6,380 nucleotides of DNA from Clostridium sp. (GTDB taxonomy: Bacteria; Bacillota; Clostridia; Lachnospirales; Lachnospiraceae), in the NCBI GenBank assembly GCA_016302185.1, contig JAEDOC010000121.1, positions 1 to 6,380 on the forward strand, given 5' to 3'. The translations under genes and the position numbers were made by a program. Numbering within the stretch: position 1 is the stretch's first letter; every line of letters starts with the position of its first letter. The notes beneath the pieces are model-generated. The model had not been told where the DNA came from. It searched no databases and saw only the letters and a program-made list of their open reading frames with translations. Positions 5,506-6,380 of this stretch are shown here, piece after piece.

Positions 5506-5982
5506 ATGATTCTGGGAAACGGAAAACAGAGTTCTTCTTTCGCGGATTATTCGCTCAGGCTTCAGAAGATGCTGGCTTATTGCAGGGAGACGGATGTCTC
5601 GGGCATGACAGAAGGCCGGTATGATGTTTTTCCGGGAGAGGATATCGTCGTTCTTATCAATGAGAGAGTGACGGAGCCGAAGGAGCAGCGACTGCCGGAG
5701 GTCCACCGCCATTATGTGGAGCTGCACTATGTGGTATCCGGAGAGGAGTATATCGGATATTATCCGGACCGGAATGAGAATGAGGTTTTAAAGGATTGCC
5801 TGGAGGAAAAGGATACTCTTTATTATCGGGAGAATCCGAACGCGGAGGAGCTGATGGTTCCTTTAAGGAAAGACGATTACGCCATCTTTTTTCCGGAGGA
5901 TGTGCACCGGCCGTTTTGCCAGATAGGGACAAGCGGACCGATTAAGAAAATTGTGATTAAGATTCCGGTATGTGACTGTTAG
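5506..5982 (+). CDS. YhcH/YjgK/YiaL family protein
   Basis: The 158-residue cytoplasmic protein belongs to the DUF386 family (YhcH, YjgK, YiaL, EbgC), with a cupin-like beta-barrel fold. The family's metal-site signatures are visible: EVHRHYVELHYVVSGEE at 65-81, with His67, His69, Glu72 and His74 as candidate ligands, and FFPEDVHRP at 128-136 with His134. The exact reaction is unsettled for most members; roles in handling sugar or sugar-acid anomers and in sialic acid or beta-galactoside use have been proposed. The ATG at 5506 has GGGGGAG 5 nt upstream; the longer frame reaching back to 5374 would run through the promoter and is rejected. It is first in an operon, 25 bp before a DlgD/YiaK homologue, which matches the yiaK-yiaL pairing in E. 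coli and suggests a YiaL-like role in 2,3-diketo-L-gulonate use. Confidence 0.88.
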   Translation: MILGNGKQSSSFADYSLRLQKMLAYCRETDVSGMTEGRYDVFPGEDIVVLINERVTEPKEQRLPEVHRHYVELHYVVSGEEYIGYYPDRNENEVLKDCLEEKDTLYYRENPNAEELMVPLRKDDYAIFFPEDVHRPFCQIGTSGPIKKIVIKIPVCDC

Positions 5983-6007
5983 AACAAGAGAAAGAGAGGA
6001 AAGAAAG

Positions 6008-6380
6008 ATGAGAGTAGCTTATGAGACGATGGTAAAGGAATTTAAGCGGGTACTGATGAAACGGGGATTTTCTGAGAAGGGAGCGCAGGATGCGGCAACC
6101 ATCTTTGCACAGAACAGTCTGGCAGGTGTGTACTCCCACGGACTGAACCGTTTTCCGCGCTTTGTCTCCTATCTGGAGAAGGGAGAGATTGACCCGAATG
6201 TGACTGCTACCACAGAGATTTCTCTGGGTGCGTTCGAACGCTGGAACGGTCACAGAGGCTTTGGACCGCTGAATGCAAAGATGGCAATGGACCGGGCCTG
6301 TGAGCTGGCAAAGCAGTATGGAATCGGTATTGTGGCTCTGGGCAACAACAACCACTGGATGCGCGGCGGCAGCTACGGCT
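6008..6380 (+). CDS. dlgD: 2,3-diketo-L-gulonate reductase, N-terminal part (runs off the window)
   Basis: NAD(P)H-dependent reductase of the malate/L-lactate dehydrogenase (Ldh_2) family. E. coli DlgD/YiaK converts 2,3-diketo-L-gulonate to 3-keto-L-gulonate in L-ascorbate-related catabolism. The 124 visible codons include AGVYSHGLNRFPRF (39-52), with the catalytic His at residue 44 as in YiaK, and the strongly conserved NHWMRGGSYG (115-124). YiaK itself, rather than malate or ureidoglycolate dehydrogenases, is the closest match I recall in these motifs, though substrate cannot be proved from a third of the protein. GAGG (5996-5999) lies 8 nt before the ATG. The gene begins 25 bp after the YiaL-like gene and is surely co-transcribed with it. 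The rest of the protein, normally about 330 residues, lies beyond the right edge. Confidence 0.9.
   Translation, partial: MRVAYETMVKEFKRVLMKRGFSEKGAQDAATIFAQNSLAGVYSHGLNRFPRFVSYLEKGEIDPNVTATTEISLGAFERWNGHRGFGPLNAKMAMDRACELAKQYGIGIVALGNNNHWMRGGSYG

Overview
The window looks like chromosome of a Gram-positive anaerobe of the class Clostridia, probably a Lachnospiraceae-type gut bacterium. This is inferred from strong AGGAGG-type ribosome sites, consensus sigma-A promoters in AT-rich gaps, moderate-GC coding sequence, intrinsic terminators with T-tracts, and the pairing of a PurO-type IMP cyclohydrolase with a free-standing AICAR transformylase. No rRNA, tRNA, CRISPR, insertion sequence or phage gene was seen.

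Left part (1-1920), minus strand. Two genes are read leftward, each with its own promoter: a lipoprotein of unknown function (973-1800) and upp, uracil phosphoribosyltransferase (184-813). Between them lies a 44-bp near-perfect palindrome that overlaps the -10 box of the upp promoter. Bases 1-183 hold a weak hairpin after upp and nothing else that could be assigned.

Middle part (1801-4166), plus strand. An AT-rich divergent promoter region leads into the last two steps of de novo purine synthesis. These are a PurO-type IMP cyclohydrolase (2150-2863) and, 47 bp later, AICAR transformylase (from 2911). Together they would do the job of bifunctional PurH. The transformylase frame is broken by a single in-frame TGA at 3832-3834. 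The conserved C-terminus, ending RLFHH, continues in the same frame to a TAA at 4087-4089, followed by a strong terminator. This is the most unusual feature of the window: nonsense mutation, sequencing error, or UGA read-through.

Right part (4158-6380), plus strand. A LacI-family regulator (4220-5209) is followed by a terminator, a consensus promoter, and an operon that starts with a YhcH/YjgK/YiaL-family protein (5506-5982) and a 2,3-diketo-L-gulonate reductase (DlgD/YiaK, 6008 to the right edge, incomplete). The yiaK-yiaL pairing is the one used in E. coli for 2,3-diketo-L-gulonate catabolism. Three copies of a palindrome with core CAATCGATT occur in the window. One lies on the regulator's own start of transcription, one just downstream of the operon's predicted start of transcription, and one 143 bp further upstream. 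This suggests an autoregulated local repressor with possible DNA looping. The inducer is not visible from the sequence; a sugar acid related to ascorbate or gulonate breakdown is the reasonable guess.
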